This document shows positions 14,199-21,254 of a DNA stretch of 21,795 nucleotides, in pieces. The position numbers and the translations under genes are program-made. This stretch comes from Peptoniphilus sp034090345. GTDB taxonomy: Bacteria > Bacillota > Clostridia > Tissierellales > Peptoniphilaceae. How positions within the stretch are numbered: the first letter of the stretch is position 1; each line of letters opens with the position of its first letter. The DNA lies in contig NZ_JAXDSS010000005.1 of NCBI RefSeq assembly GCF_034090345.1, forward strand, positions 1 to 21,795, read 5' to 3'. The notes beneath the pieces are model-generated. The model was not told the DNA's origin, did not search any database, and saw nothing but the letters and a program-made list of their open reading frames with translations.

Positions 14199-15620
14199 AT
14201 GTTAAATATGATTAATAATTTTTTGTTAAAAGTGAACGATATTGTTTGGGGAATTCCTTTAATGATTTTGATTTTATCTGGTGGTATATTTTTGACTTTG
14301 AGGTTAAAGGGACTACAAATTCACAAATTACCATTGGCTTTAAAATGGATGTATCACAATGAAGATGGAGCTAAAGGAGAGGTATCAAGCTTTGCAGCTC
14401 TATGTACTGCATTGTCTGCAACTATAGGAACAGGAAATATTGTTGGAGTGGCAACAGCTATTTCAACAGGAGGGCCTGGGGCTTTGTTTTGGATGGAAAT
14501 TGCTGCATTTTTTGGCATGGCTACAAAATATGCAGAAGGATTGCTTGCGATTAAGTACAGAACTGTTGCAGAAGACGGCCATAGTTTGGGAGGTCCATTC
14601 TATTACATAGAAAAGGGAATGGGAGAAAAATGGAAATTGTTAGCTAAATTCTTTGCTTTTTTTGGGGTGTGTGTTGGACTATTTGGGATAGGTACTTTTA
14701 GTCAAGTAAATGGGATTGCAAGCGCTGTTCAAGGGTTATTTGATCCCAATTATATTCATACTGTAGATTTGCCATGGCTTGGGAATTATTCTATAGCTGT
14801 TGTTATTTCGTCACTTATCTTAACTTTTTGTGTTGCAGCAGTATTGGTTGGAGGGCTTAAACGTATAGCAAATGTAAGCCAAATTATAGTTCCATTCATG
14901 GCGGTAATATATATAGTTTTTGCAATTTTACTTATGGTGTTTAATTATAAAGAGATACCGTCAGCGGTTGCTCTAATAGTTAAGTCAGCTTTTAAACCAA
15001 CAGCATTAGCAGGTGGAGTGATAGGAACAATGATTATTGCTATGCAAAAGGGAATTGCTAGAGGTATTTTTTCTAACGAAGCAGGTCTTGGTTCTGCACC
15101 TATTGCAGCTGCAGCAGCGCAAACTAATGAACCGGTTCGTCAAGGGCTTGTAAGTATGACAGGAACTTTTATTGACACAATATGTATATGCACTATGACA
15201 GGATTAGCTATTGTATTAACAGGGGCATGGAAAGTTGAAGGAATAGAAGGGGTTCAGATTACAACTTATGCATTTCAAAACGGATTACCTTTTTCACATA
15301 TTTTTTCAAATGCAGTTTTAGTAATGTGTCTTATTTTCTTCGCTTTTACAACTATTCTTGGCTGGGATTACTATAGCGAAAGATGCTTAGAATATTTAAC
15401 ACATGGAAATGAAAAAGTAATTATAAGCTATCGATATCTGTATATCTTGGCAATTTTTATTGGACCATATATGACTGTAAGTGCAGTTTGGACTATAGCA
15501 GATATTTTTAATGGACTTATGGCAATTCCAAATATGATTGCTATTTTTGCACTAAGTGGTGTCGTAGCAAAAGAAACAAGAGATTTCTTTGAAGAGGAGA
15601 AACATATTGGCATAGATTAA
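14199..15620 (+). CDS. AGCS-family alanine/glycine:cation symporter
   Basis: This 473-residue inner-membrane symporter imports small amino acids (alanine, glycine) with Na+ or H+. It has about 11 helices. Family signatures include SATIGTGNIVGVATAISTGG near residues 68-87 and FSNEAGLGSAPIAAAAAQT near 292-310, which carry the substrate-binding glycine-rich helices. Length is normal. The ATG at 14199 follows AGAAAGGA. The tandem glycine riboswitch in its leader indicates that glycine is the sensed and probably the transported amino acid. Whether glycine turns expression on or off cannot be settled by eye. No clear terminator follows before the ykvA-like gene. Confidence 0.95.
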   Translation: MLNMINNFLLKVNDIVWGIPLMILILSGGIFLTLRLKGLQIHKLPLALKWMYHNEDGAKGEVSSFAALCTALSATIGTGNIVGVATAISTGGPGALFWMEIAAFFGMATKYAEGLLAIKYRTVAEDGHSLGGPFYYIEKGMGEKWKLLAKFFAFFGVCVGLFGIGTFSQVNGIASAVQGLFDPNYIHTVDLPWLGNYSIAVVISSLILTFCVAAVLVGGLKRIANVSQIIVPFMAVIYIVFAILLMVFNYKEIPSAVALIVKSAFKPTALAGGVIGTMIIAMQKGIARGIFSNEAGLGSAPIAAAAAQTNEPVRQGLVSMTGTFIDTICICTMTGLAIVLTGAWKVEGIEGVQITTYAFQNGLPFSHIFSNAVLVMCLIFFAFTTILGWDYYSERCLEYLTHGNEKVIISYRYLYILAIFIGPYMTVSAVWTIADIFNGLMAIPNMIAIFALSGVVAKETRDFFEEEKHIGID

Positions 15621-15639
15621 ATCATTTATAATTTAAAGT

Positions 15640-15666
15640 TTGTATAAAAAGTTATAAGATTATAAT
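15640..15666 (+). promoter_or_regulatory. Candidate promoter of the ykvA-like gene
   Basis: TATAAT at 15661-15666 with TTGTAT at 15640-15645, spacer 15 bp. The -10 is perfect, but the region is so AT-rich that chance occurrence is likely. Confidence 0.3.
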
Positions 15667-15710
15667 TTATTGGGTAATAGTTATACAGATGATTTAAAGG
15701 AGCTGATATT

Positions 15711-16094
15711 ATAGATATTTCAAAGATTTTCAATAATCTAAAAGGTAAATCTACTGCGATATATAATGACAAAAATAGATTTGTAAAGCTTGTAAAAAAT
15801 GCAACTAAAAAATCTAAAAACAATCAAAATTTGTCAGTGATTAAAAAAGAATTAGTTCTTGTATTAAATCTGGCTAAAGATTTTATAGCTGGAAGATATA
15901 AAGGCATTAGCAAAAAATCTATGATAATGGTTATAGCAGCACTTATATATTTAGTAAATCCAATGGACATAGTACCTGATATGGTGCTTGGAATTGGACT
16001 ATTAGATGATATAAGTGTGTTCACTTATCTTATGACTAAAATAAAATCGGAAATAGATAAATATGAAGAATGGGCACTTAACAATCAACACTGA
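15711..16094 (+). CDS. YkvA/DUF1232-family membrane protein with non-canonical start
   Basis: This small membrane protein of unknown function has the DUF1232 core: one hydrophobic helix MIMVIAALIYLVNP followed by MDIVPDMVLGIGLLDDISV, where PxDxxPD and GLLDD are the family signature. The frame is open upstream of the first conventional start (TTG at 15831), which has no ribosome binding site. A strong AAAGGAG (15696-15702) instead precedes ATT at 15708 and ATA at 15711 in the same frame, giving DISKIFNNLKGK and onward and a 127-residue protein of typical length. I therefore place the start at the ATA. The alternatives are ATT at 15708, or a start codon damaged by mutation. The 3' end overlaps the glycosylase gene by 32 bp. 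Confidence 0.7.
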   Translation: MDISKIFNNLKGKSTAIYNDKNRFVKLVKNATKKSKNNQNLSVIKKELVLVLNLAKDFIAGRYKGISKKSMIMVIAALIYLVNPMDIVPDMVLGIGLLDDISVFTYLMTKIKSEIDKYEEWALNNQH

Positions 16095-16713
16095 AAATTT
16101 GTTAAAAAGAGACTTTTATCTGAGAGATACTTTAACTGTTGCAAGAGAACTGCTTGGAAAATATTTAATCAGTAAAAAAGATGATGAAATTTTAATTGCC
16201 AAAATAGTTGAAGTTGAAGCTTATTTAGGATATGAAGACAAAGCAGCTCATACTTATGGTGGGAGGAGAACTCAAAGGACAGAAGTTATGTATGGGAACG
16301 CAGGAATTGCATATGTATATTTCACCTATGGAATGCACAACTTATTAAATGTAGTAACCAGAGAGGAATCAATAGGAGAGGCTGTTTTAATAAGAGCAGT
16401 GGAACCTATTTCTGAGTTTGATAATTTTTCGATGAGAAGATTTGGTAAAAACTATGTCGAATTGAATTCGTATCAGAAGAAAAATATAACAAATGGACCT
16501 GCAAAGCTTACAAAGGCAATGGGAATTGATTTAACATATAACGGACTCGATATGACTGTTGGAGAGAAGTTATATATCGTAGAGGGTGAAAGTGAATTTA
16601 AAATCACTTCTTCAAAGAGAATTGGTATAGATTATGCTGAAGAAGCAATAGACTACTTATATAGGTTCTATATTGAAGGAAATAAATTTGTCTCAAAGCA
16701 GATAATATTTTGA
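16063..16713 (+). CDS. 3-methyladenine DNA glycosylase (AAG/MPG family)
   Basis: This 216-residue base-excision repair enzyme flips out and removes alkylated and deaminated purines. Family motifs are complete: IVEVEAYLGYEDKAAH with catalytic E52 (matching the Glu of EAYLG in human AAG), the MYGNAGIAYVYFTYGMHNLLNVVT block at about 76-99 (read in two parts), EAVLIRAVEP, and GPAKLTKAMGI. Length is typical of bacterial members. The ATG at 16063 has only a poor ribosome binding site. A TTG at 16099 is an alternative, and the first clearly conserved residues start near 14. It overlaps the ykvA-like gene by 32 bp, so translation may be coupled. Confidence 0.92.
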   Translation: MKNGHLTINTENLLKRDFYLRDTLTVARELLGKYLISKKDDEILIAKIVEVEAYLGYEDKAAHTYGGRRTQRTEVMYGNAGIAYVYFTYGMHNLLNVVTREESIGEAVLIRAVEPISEFDNFSMRRFGKNYVELNSYQKKNITNGPAKLTKAMGIDLTYNGLDMTVGEKLYIVEGESEFKITSSKRIGIDYAEEAIDYLYRFYIEGNKFVSKQIIF

Positions 16714-16717
16714 GACT
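16691..16717 (+). terminator. Possible weak terminator spanning the glycosylase stop
   Basis: TCTCAAA (16691-16697) pairs with TTTGAGA (16709-16715) around an 11-base loop that includes the end of the coding region. Only a loose T-rich stretch follows. Confidence 0.3.
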
Positions 16718-16793
16718 GTTTAGTTTTCATTAAAATAGGTATATATAATATATAAGTTTTATAATATGGTTGAAGAAGAAAGGAAGTACAATT

Positions 16794-17036
16794 ATGATAG
16801 CTTGGTTAATTTTAGGTGCTTTATCCGGTTGGATAGCTAGTAGAATAATGAAACGTGATGAACAAATGGGAGCTATAGCAAATATAGTTGTCGGTATAAT
16901 TGGAGCTTTTATTGGAGGTTTCTTAGGTACTAGACTACTTGGGGTTGATGTAACAGGACTTAATATCACTTCAATATTGCTTTCAGTTTTAGGAGCAGTT
17001 ATATTGTTAGCTATTTTAGGCGGAATTAGAAAATAA
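16794..17036 (+). CDS. GlsB/YeaQ/YmgE-family small membrane protein
   Basis: This 80-residue protein has three hydrophobic helices rich in glycine: MIAWLILGALSGWIASRIM, then NIVVGIIGAFIGGFLG, then ITSILLSVLGAVILLAILGG. The WLILGALSGWIAS opening and the IVVGIIGAFIGGFLG core are diagnostic of the transglycosylase-associated (GlsB/YeaQ) family, linked in other Firmicutes to general stress response; its biochemical role is not known. The ATG at 16794 follows AAGGAAG at 16780-16786. Upstream ATG-less extension is ignored. Two TATAAT hexamers (16744-16749 and 16760-16765) may be -10 boxes. It is monocistronic with a good terminator. Confidence 0.88.
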   Translation: MIAWLILGALSGWIASRIMKRDEQMGAIANIVVGIIGAFIGGFLGTRLLGVDVTGLNITSILLSVLGAVILLAILGGIRK

Positions 17037-17102
17037 GATATAAATTTTAAATCCTACCAAGGAAAGATAAACTTATCTATTTTGAAATATTATAGAGAAT
17101 TT

Positions 17103-17127
17103 ATCCTACTTGTGTAGGATTTTTTTG
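17103..17127 (+). terminator. Rho-independent terminator after the GlsB-like gene
   Basis: ATCCTAC (17103-17109) pairs with GTAGGAT (17114-17120), 4-base loop, then TTTTTT. A second ATCCTACC at 17051-17058 could compete for the right arm. Confidence 0.9.
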
Positions 17128-17149
17128 TTTTAAATAATTTAAATTGATA

Positions 17150-17178
17150 TTGACTATCGAATAATAAAGGGTTAAAAT
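17150..17178 (+). promoter_or_regulatory. Sigma-A-type promoter of the metal ATPase gene
   Basis: TTGACT (17150-17155), 17-bp spacer, TAAAAT (17173-17178); each box matches consensus at five of six positions. The transcript would have a roughly 45-base leader that includes a tandem TTCATAGG TTCATAGG (17203-17218) just before and into the ribosome binding site. Confidence 0.65.
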
Positions 17179-17226
17179 GAAAATATAATATATGAATAAT
17201 TTTTCATAGGTTCATAGGAGGTAGTT

Positions 17227-19290
17227 ATGGAAAAGAATTTTGAATATAGATTGCGTTTGAAGGGTTTAAACTGTGCAAATTGTGCTGCAAAAATAGAAGG
17301 CAAGACAAAAAATATAGTTGGAGTGGAGGAAGCAGATTTTAATCTGTCAAATGAAATATTTACTCTAAAAATAAAAGAAAATGTGGACAGAGTTAAACTT
17401 GCAAAAAAAGTAAAACAAATAGTAGATGAAACAGAACCAGGTGTTGAAACTTTGAGCATAGATGAAGATGTTAAAGATGAAAAAAGTTATGTAGAACTTT
17501 TAAAGCCTGTTTTGATTTTATCCGGACTGATATTAAATATAAATATTGAGCATAAGTATAAATTGATAGTATTTTTATTTTTATACATATTAGTCGGATA
17601 TGAAGTAATCTTTTCAGCAATAAAGAAAATAAAAAATGGAGATTTTTTAGATGAAGAATTTTTAATGAGTATTGCTTCATTAGGAGCACTGGTTATAAGA
17701 GAATATCCTGAAGCGATAGCAGTTATGTTATTTTACAATGTGGGTGAATTTTTCCAAGATAGAGCGGTAGATAAATCAAGAAATTCAATCAAATCAGCAT
17801 TGGAATTAAAACCTGAGTATGCGAATATTGAAGTAAACGGAAATGTTGTAAAAGTTAGACCGGAAGAAATATCTGTTGGAGATTTTATAATTGTAAAACC
17901 AGGTGAAAAAATTCCTTTAGATGGAGAAGTTATAGAAGGGAGTTCAAATCTTGATACATCTATGATTTCAGGAGAGTCTATACCAAAGTTTGTAGAAGAG
18001 GGTGATATTGTTGTATCAGGTTGTGTAAACACTACATCGCTACTTAAGATAAGAGTGACTTCGAATTATGAGAACACTACAATTTCCAAAATAGTTGATA
18101 TGGTAGAAAATGCTTCTGCAAGAAAGAGTACTACTGAAAGATTGATTACAAGATTTTCAAAAATTTATACGCCAATAGTCGTAGGGATAGCTACCCTAAT
18201 GGCACTATCTCCAGTAACGGGAATATTGGAGTGGAAAGATGCACTATTTAGAGCCTGCACATTTTTAGTAGTTTCTTGTCCGTGTGCATTTGTACTTTCA
18301 GTTCCACTTGGTGTTTTTGCAGGAATAGGAGCAGCATCAAAGGAAGGGATATTTGTAAAAGGTGGAAATTATCTTGAAGCTCTAGCAAATATAAGGGAGT
18401 TGTTTTTCGATAAGACAGGAACTCTTACTAAAGGTAAATTTAGCGTTGTGAAAGTCGTTGGAATAAATGTCGATGAAAATGAAGTTTTAAAATTTGCATA
18501 TTCTGCTGAGAGAAATTCAAATCACCCTGTAGCCACAGCTATAAATTCTTATTACAGGGGAGATACATTGGAAATTGAAAACCTAGATGAAATTGCGGGC
18601 TATGGGATTAAATATGAGTATGATAAAAAAAGAGTTTTAGTTGGCAGTGACAAACTTTTAAAGAAATACAATATTGAACACGAAAATTTTGAAGAAAATG
18701 GCGTGGTGATATATGTTGTAAGAGAAGATGAACTCTTGGGATATGTAGTTGTGGAAGATGCACTTAAGAGTAATATTTTAGAGGATTTAAAAGCTTTAAA
18801 GGAAAATGGAATAAAACTTACGCTTTTATCTGGCGATAAAAATAAAAATGTGAAGAAAGTTGCAGAAGAGCTTGGAATTGAAAATTTCTACGGAGAATTG
18901 TTACCAGCTGATAAGGTTAGAATTCTTGAAGATAGCATAAAGAATGCTAAAGGTAAAGTGGCATTTGTTGGAGATGGAGTAAATGATGCGCCGGTGCTTG
19001 CAAGGGCAGACATAGGAATGGCGATGGGAACTATAGGCTCTGATATTGCAATAGAGTCAGCAGATGTAGTTATAATGACAGATGAGATTTCAAAGATACT
19101 AAAGGGAATGAAAATTTCAAACAAGACAAATAATATAGTAAAACAAAATATTAGTTTTGCATTAATTGTAAAATTTGTAGTTTTAGTGCTTGGATTTTTT
19201 GGATTTGCAAGTATGTGGGCAGCAGTTTTTGCAGACGTAGGAGTTACTATAATTGCAATTTTTAATTCAATGAGAGCTTTGAATTCATAA
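17227..19290 (+). CDS. PIB-type heavy-metal-translocating ATPase (Zn/Cd type)
   Basis: This 687-residue membrane ATPase exports divalent soft metals. It has one N-terminal heavy-metal-associated domain with GLNCANCAAK (C16, C19) and a short cytoplasmic linker. Transmembrane helices follow, with the actuator loop SGES (248-251, S where TGES is commoner) and the ion-site CPC at 351-353. The phosphorylation motif DKTGT has D395, with the HP dipeptide at 433-434 and the hinge GDGVNDAP at 582-589. The final helices contain FADVGVTIIAIFNSMRAL, whose aspartate (D670) is characteristic of Zn/Cd/Pb rather than copper pumps. The start is set by TAGGAGGT at 17215-17222. No ArsR/CadC- or MerR-type regulator gene lies beside it. 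Metal specificity is inferred. Confidence 0.92.
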   Translation: MEKNFEYRLRLKGLNCANCAAKIEGKTKNIVGVEEADFNLSNEIFTLKIKENVDRVKLAKKVKQIVDETEPGVETLSIDEDVKDEKSYVELLKPVLILSGLILNINIEHKYKLIVFLFLYILVGYEVIFSAIKKIKNGDFLDEEFLMSIASLGALVIREYPEAIAVMLFYNVGEFFQDRAVDKSRNSIKSALELKPEYANIEVNGNVVKVRPEEISVGDFIIVKPGEKIPLDGEVIEGSSNLDTSMISGESIPKFVEEGDIVVSGCVNTTSLLKIRVTSNYENTTISKIVDMVENASARKSTTERLITRFSKIYTPIVVGIATLMALSPVTGILEWKDALFRACTFLVVSCPCAFVLSVPLGVFAGIGAASKEGIFVKGGNYLEALANIRELFFDKTGTLTKGKFSVVKVVGINVDENEVLKFAYSAERNSNHPVATAINSYYRGDTLEIENLDEIAGYGIKYEYDKKRVLVGSDKLLKKYNIEHENFEENGVVIYVVREDELLGYVVVEDALKSNILEDLKALKENGIKLTLLSGDKNKNVKKVAEELGIENFYGELLPADKVRILEDSIKNAKGKVAFVGDGVNDAPVLARADIGMAMGTIGSDIAIESADVVIMTDEISKILKGMKISNKTNNIVKQNISFALIVKFVVLVLGFFGFASMWAAVFADVGVTIIAIFNSMRALNS

Positions 19291-19292
19291 AT

Positions 19293-19321
19293 TTTACATT
19301 TTAATCAATCCATTGTATAGT
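19293..19321 (+). promoter_or_regulatory. Sigma-A-type promoter of the acetyltransferase gene
   Basis: TTTACA (19293-19298), 17-bp spacer, TATAGT (19316-19321); both boxes match consensus at five of six positions. It lies just after the ATPase stop and 32 bp before the acetyltransferase start. Confidence 0.6.
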
Positions 19322-19352
19322 TATTAAGAAATAATTAAACACAGGAGAGTTT

Positions 19353-19847
19353 ATGGAGTATAGAAAAGCAAAAGTTGATGAAATTGATTTATTAAATGAA
19401 ATGTATAGAGCGGGTTCTGAGCTTTTAAAAGAGCGAGGAATAGACCAATGGCAAGGTGTAAATTTACCAAAGGCATCAATGGATAACATAGATACGATAT
19501 ATGTTTTAGAAGACGATGGAGAAATAGTTTCAACAGCGCTCCACGTGGAGCGCGACTCAGATTATGATAAAATCTATGATGGGGAGTGGATAGGAAATGA
19601 AAATTACTATGCAATTCACAGAGTGACTACAAAGTCTTCAAAAAGTGGAAAAGGCTATACGAATAAAATGTTTGATGAAATAGAAAAGATGGCATTAGAA
19701 AATGGAAAAGAGTCGGTCAGAGTGGACACTCACTCCGATAACATACCTATGCAAAAGACTTTAGCTAAGAGTGGATACACTAAATGCGGAACAGTTTATC
19801 TATACGATGGAGTTCCAAGACTTGCATATGAAAAACTTATAAAGTAG
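19353..19847 (+). CDS. GNAT-family N-acetyltransferase
   Basis: This 164-residue cytoplasmic enzyme of the GCN5-related superfamily transfers an acetyl group from acetyl-CoA to an amine. The fold order fits: an N-terminal helix-strand (MEYRKAKVDEIDLLNEMYRAG), then ERGIDQWQG. A motif-A strand-helix HRVTTKSSKSGKGYTNKMFDEIEKMA follows with the pyrophosphate loop around SGKGYT, then VRVDTHSDNIPMQKTLAKSGYTKCGTVYL, which is motif B. WQG plus DTHSDN is common in clostridial acetyltransferases annotated only as GNAT. Substrate unknown. The start follows AGGAGAG. It has its own promoter at 19293-19321 and converges on the mgtE operon. Confidence 0.85.
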   Translation: MEYRKAKVDEIDLLNEMYRAGSELLKERGIDQWQGVNLPKASMDNIDTIYVLEDDGEIVSTALHVERDSDYDKIYDGEWIGNENYYAIHRVTTKSSKSGKGYTNKMFDEIEKMALENGKESVRVDTHSDNIPMQKTLAKSGYTKCGTVYLYDGVPRLAYEKLIK

Positions 19848-19876
19848 AAATTCCCCTGTGATAAGGGGAATTTTTA
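19848..19876. terminator. Shared terminator between convergent GNAT and mgtE genes
   Basis: AAATTCCCC (19848-19856) pairs with GGGGAATTT (19865-19873), a perfect 9-bp stem with an 8-base loop and T residues on the plus side. It begins directly after the acetyltransferase stop and ends just before the mgtE stop at 19880. The reverse strand also shows a T-containing tail, so it can serve both genes. Confidence 0.85.
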
Positions 19877-19879
19877 ATG

Positions 19880-21241
19880 TCATATTAATTTGCTTAAGAA
19901 TACAGACGCAAGACCTAAGAAGATAAAAAATCCGCAAGTGTCTGTAAAAGTTGTTAAAAATATTGAAGAGGCAACAGCAGGGTCAATATTTATCTTATCT
20001 AAGATAAGAGGAATTAAAAATCCTGTGATTCCCGCTAATATTATGTTTAAAATCATTGAGAAAAACATAATTACACCAAGGAAGGGATTTGAGTACATAA
20101 TTGCCAATATTACACCGGCGCCTATACCTATTATGGCACCATTTAAAAGTCCTAACCCTATCTCTTTAAAGATAAGACGCCAATCCTTAATCAAGTCCAT
20201 ATCTCCTCTTGCCAAAGAAGTCAGTACAATTGCAAGAGTTTGATTTCCCGCATTACCACCCATTCCGGTAACAATTGGCATTGCCGCTGAAAGTGCCACA
20301 ACTGCTTCAATGGTATCTGAGAACATTCCAACTACAGCAGCCGCCAAAAATGCTGTAAATAAATTTACAATAAGCCAGGGAATTCTGTTTTTAAAACTTT
20401 CAAAGAATTCAGAGTCAAATTCTTCGTCTTGACTTACACCCCCCATAGCAAGGATATCTTCAGTGTACTCTTGGTCGATGACAGAAACTATGTCATCAGA
20501 AGTGATTACACCTAAAACGGCCATGCTATGATTAACTACGGGCAAAATTTCCAAGTCGTATTTTGTAATCATATTTGAAGCTTCCTCTTGGTCATCTGTT
20601 GCAAAAACATAGAAGGGAAAATCTTCAAGTAATTCTTTTAATAGGGTAGTATCATCTGCTACCAACAGTTGCCTTAAATCGACAATACCTTGTAATTTAT
20701 GGAGCTTATCAGTTATCAAAAGATAGTCTATTATTTCAGTAGCAGGGGCAATTTCTTTAATTTTTATAATTGCTTGTCTTACAGTTAAATTTTCTTTTAA
20801 TGCAATAAACTCAGTGGTCATGATACCACCGCAACTTTCTGCATCAAATGAAAGTATCATCTTTAAAATATCAGAATCAGAATCTTTCATATATTTTAAA
20901 AGTTCTTTTCTACGTGAAGTAGAAAGAAAACCCAATAAATCAGCTACATCAGCATTAGTCATGTAAGAGAATATATTTATAAGTTCTGCATTAGTAAAGA
21001 AAGGTGTTACAAGTAATTGAAAATCATCCCAACTACTTTCTAAAAGGCCTGCAACATCTTCAAACGGTAGCATCTTAATAAAGGCTTTTACTTGATAATC
21101 TTCCATTTCATCAAGTGCCTCACAAATATCGACATAGTGGACTTCTTTACACAAATTTACAGCACCTTCTACATCATTATATGAAACTATATCTTCTATT
21201 TTTTGGATAATTTCCTTTTCCATGTCTATATCCATTTCCAT
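19880..21241 (-). CDS. mgtE: MgtE-type magnesium transporter
   Basis: This is a 453-residue magnesium channel/transporter of the inner membrane. The N-terminal superhelical domain (about 1-130) is followed by two CBS domains that gate the pore by sensing magnesium (around MTTEFIALKENLTVRQA and ILPVVNHSMAVLGVITSDDI). Five C-terminal transmembrane helices include the family signature MPIVTGMGGNAGNQTL and, near the end, TTFTDTCGFFIFLGLA, whose aspartate lines the pore. Length is typical. The ATG at 21241 is chosen because GAGGAGGTG lies just upstream on the minus strand; the longer frame would overlap the helicase end. It lies 13 bp downstream of the helicase stop, so the two are probably one operon. 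There is no room for an M-box riboswitch. Confidence 0.95.
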   Translation of the reverse strand: MEMDIDMEKEIIQKIEDIVSYNDVEGAVNLCKEVHYVDICEALDEMEDYQVKAFIKMLPFEDVAGLLESSWDDFQLLVTPFFTNAELINIFSYMTNADVADLLGFLSTSRRKELLKYMKDSDSDILKMILSFDAESCGGIMTTEFIALKENLTVRQAIIKIKEIAPATEIIDYLLITDKLHKLQGIVDLRQLLVADDTTLLKELLEDFPFYVFATDDQEEASNMITKYDLEILPVVNHSMAVLGVITSDDIVSVIDQEYTEDILAMGGVSQDEEFDSEFFESFKNRIPWLIVNLFTAFLAAAVVGMFSDTIEAVVALSAAMPIVTGMGGNAGNQTLAIVLTSLARGDMDLIKDWRLIFKEIGLGLLNGAIIGIGAGVILAIMYSNPFLGVIMFFSMILNIILAGITGFLIPLILDKINIDPAVASSIFLTTFTDTCGFFIFLGLASVFLSKLI

Positions 21242-21254
21242 AAGATACACCTCC

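Noticed and set aside
21242..21254. M-box magnesium riboswitch ahead of mgtE
   Set aside because: Only 13 bases separate the helicase stop from the mgtE start.
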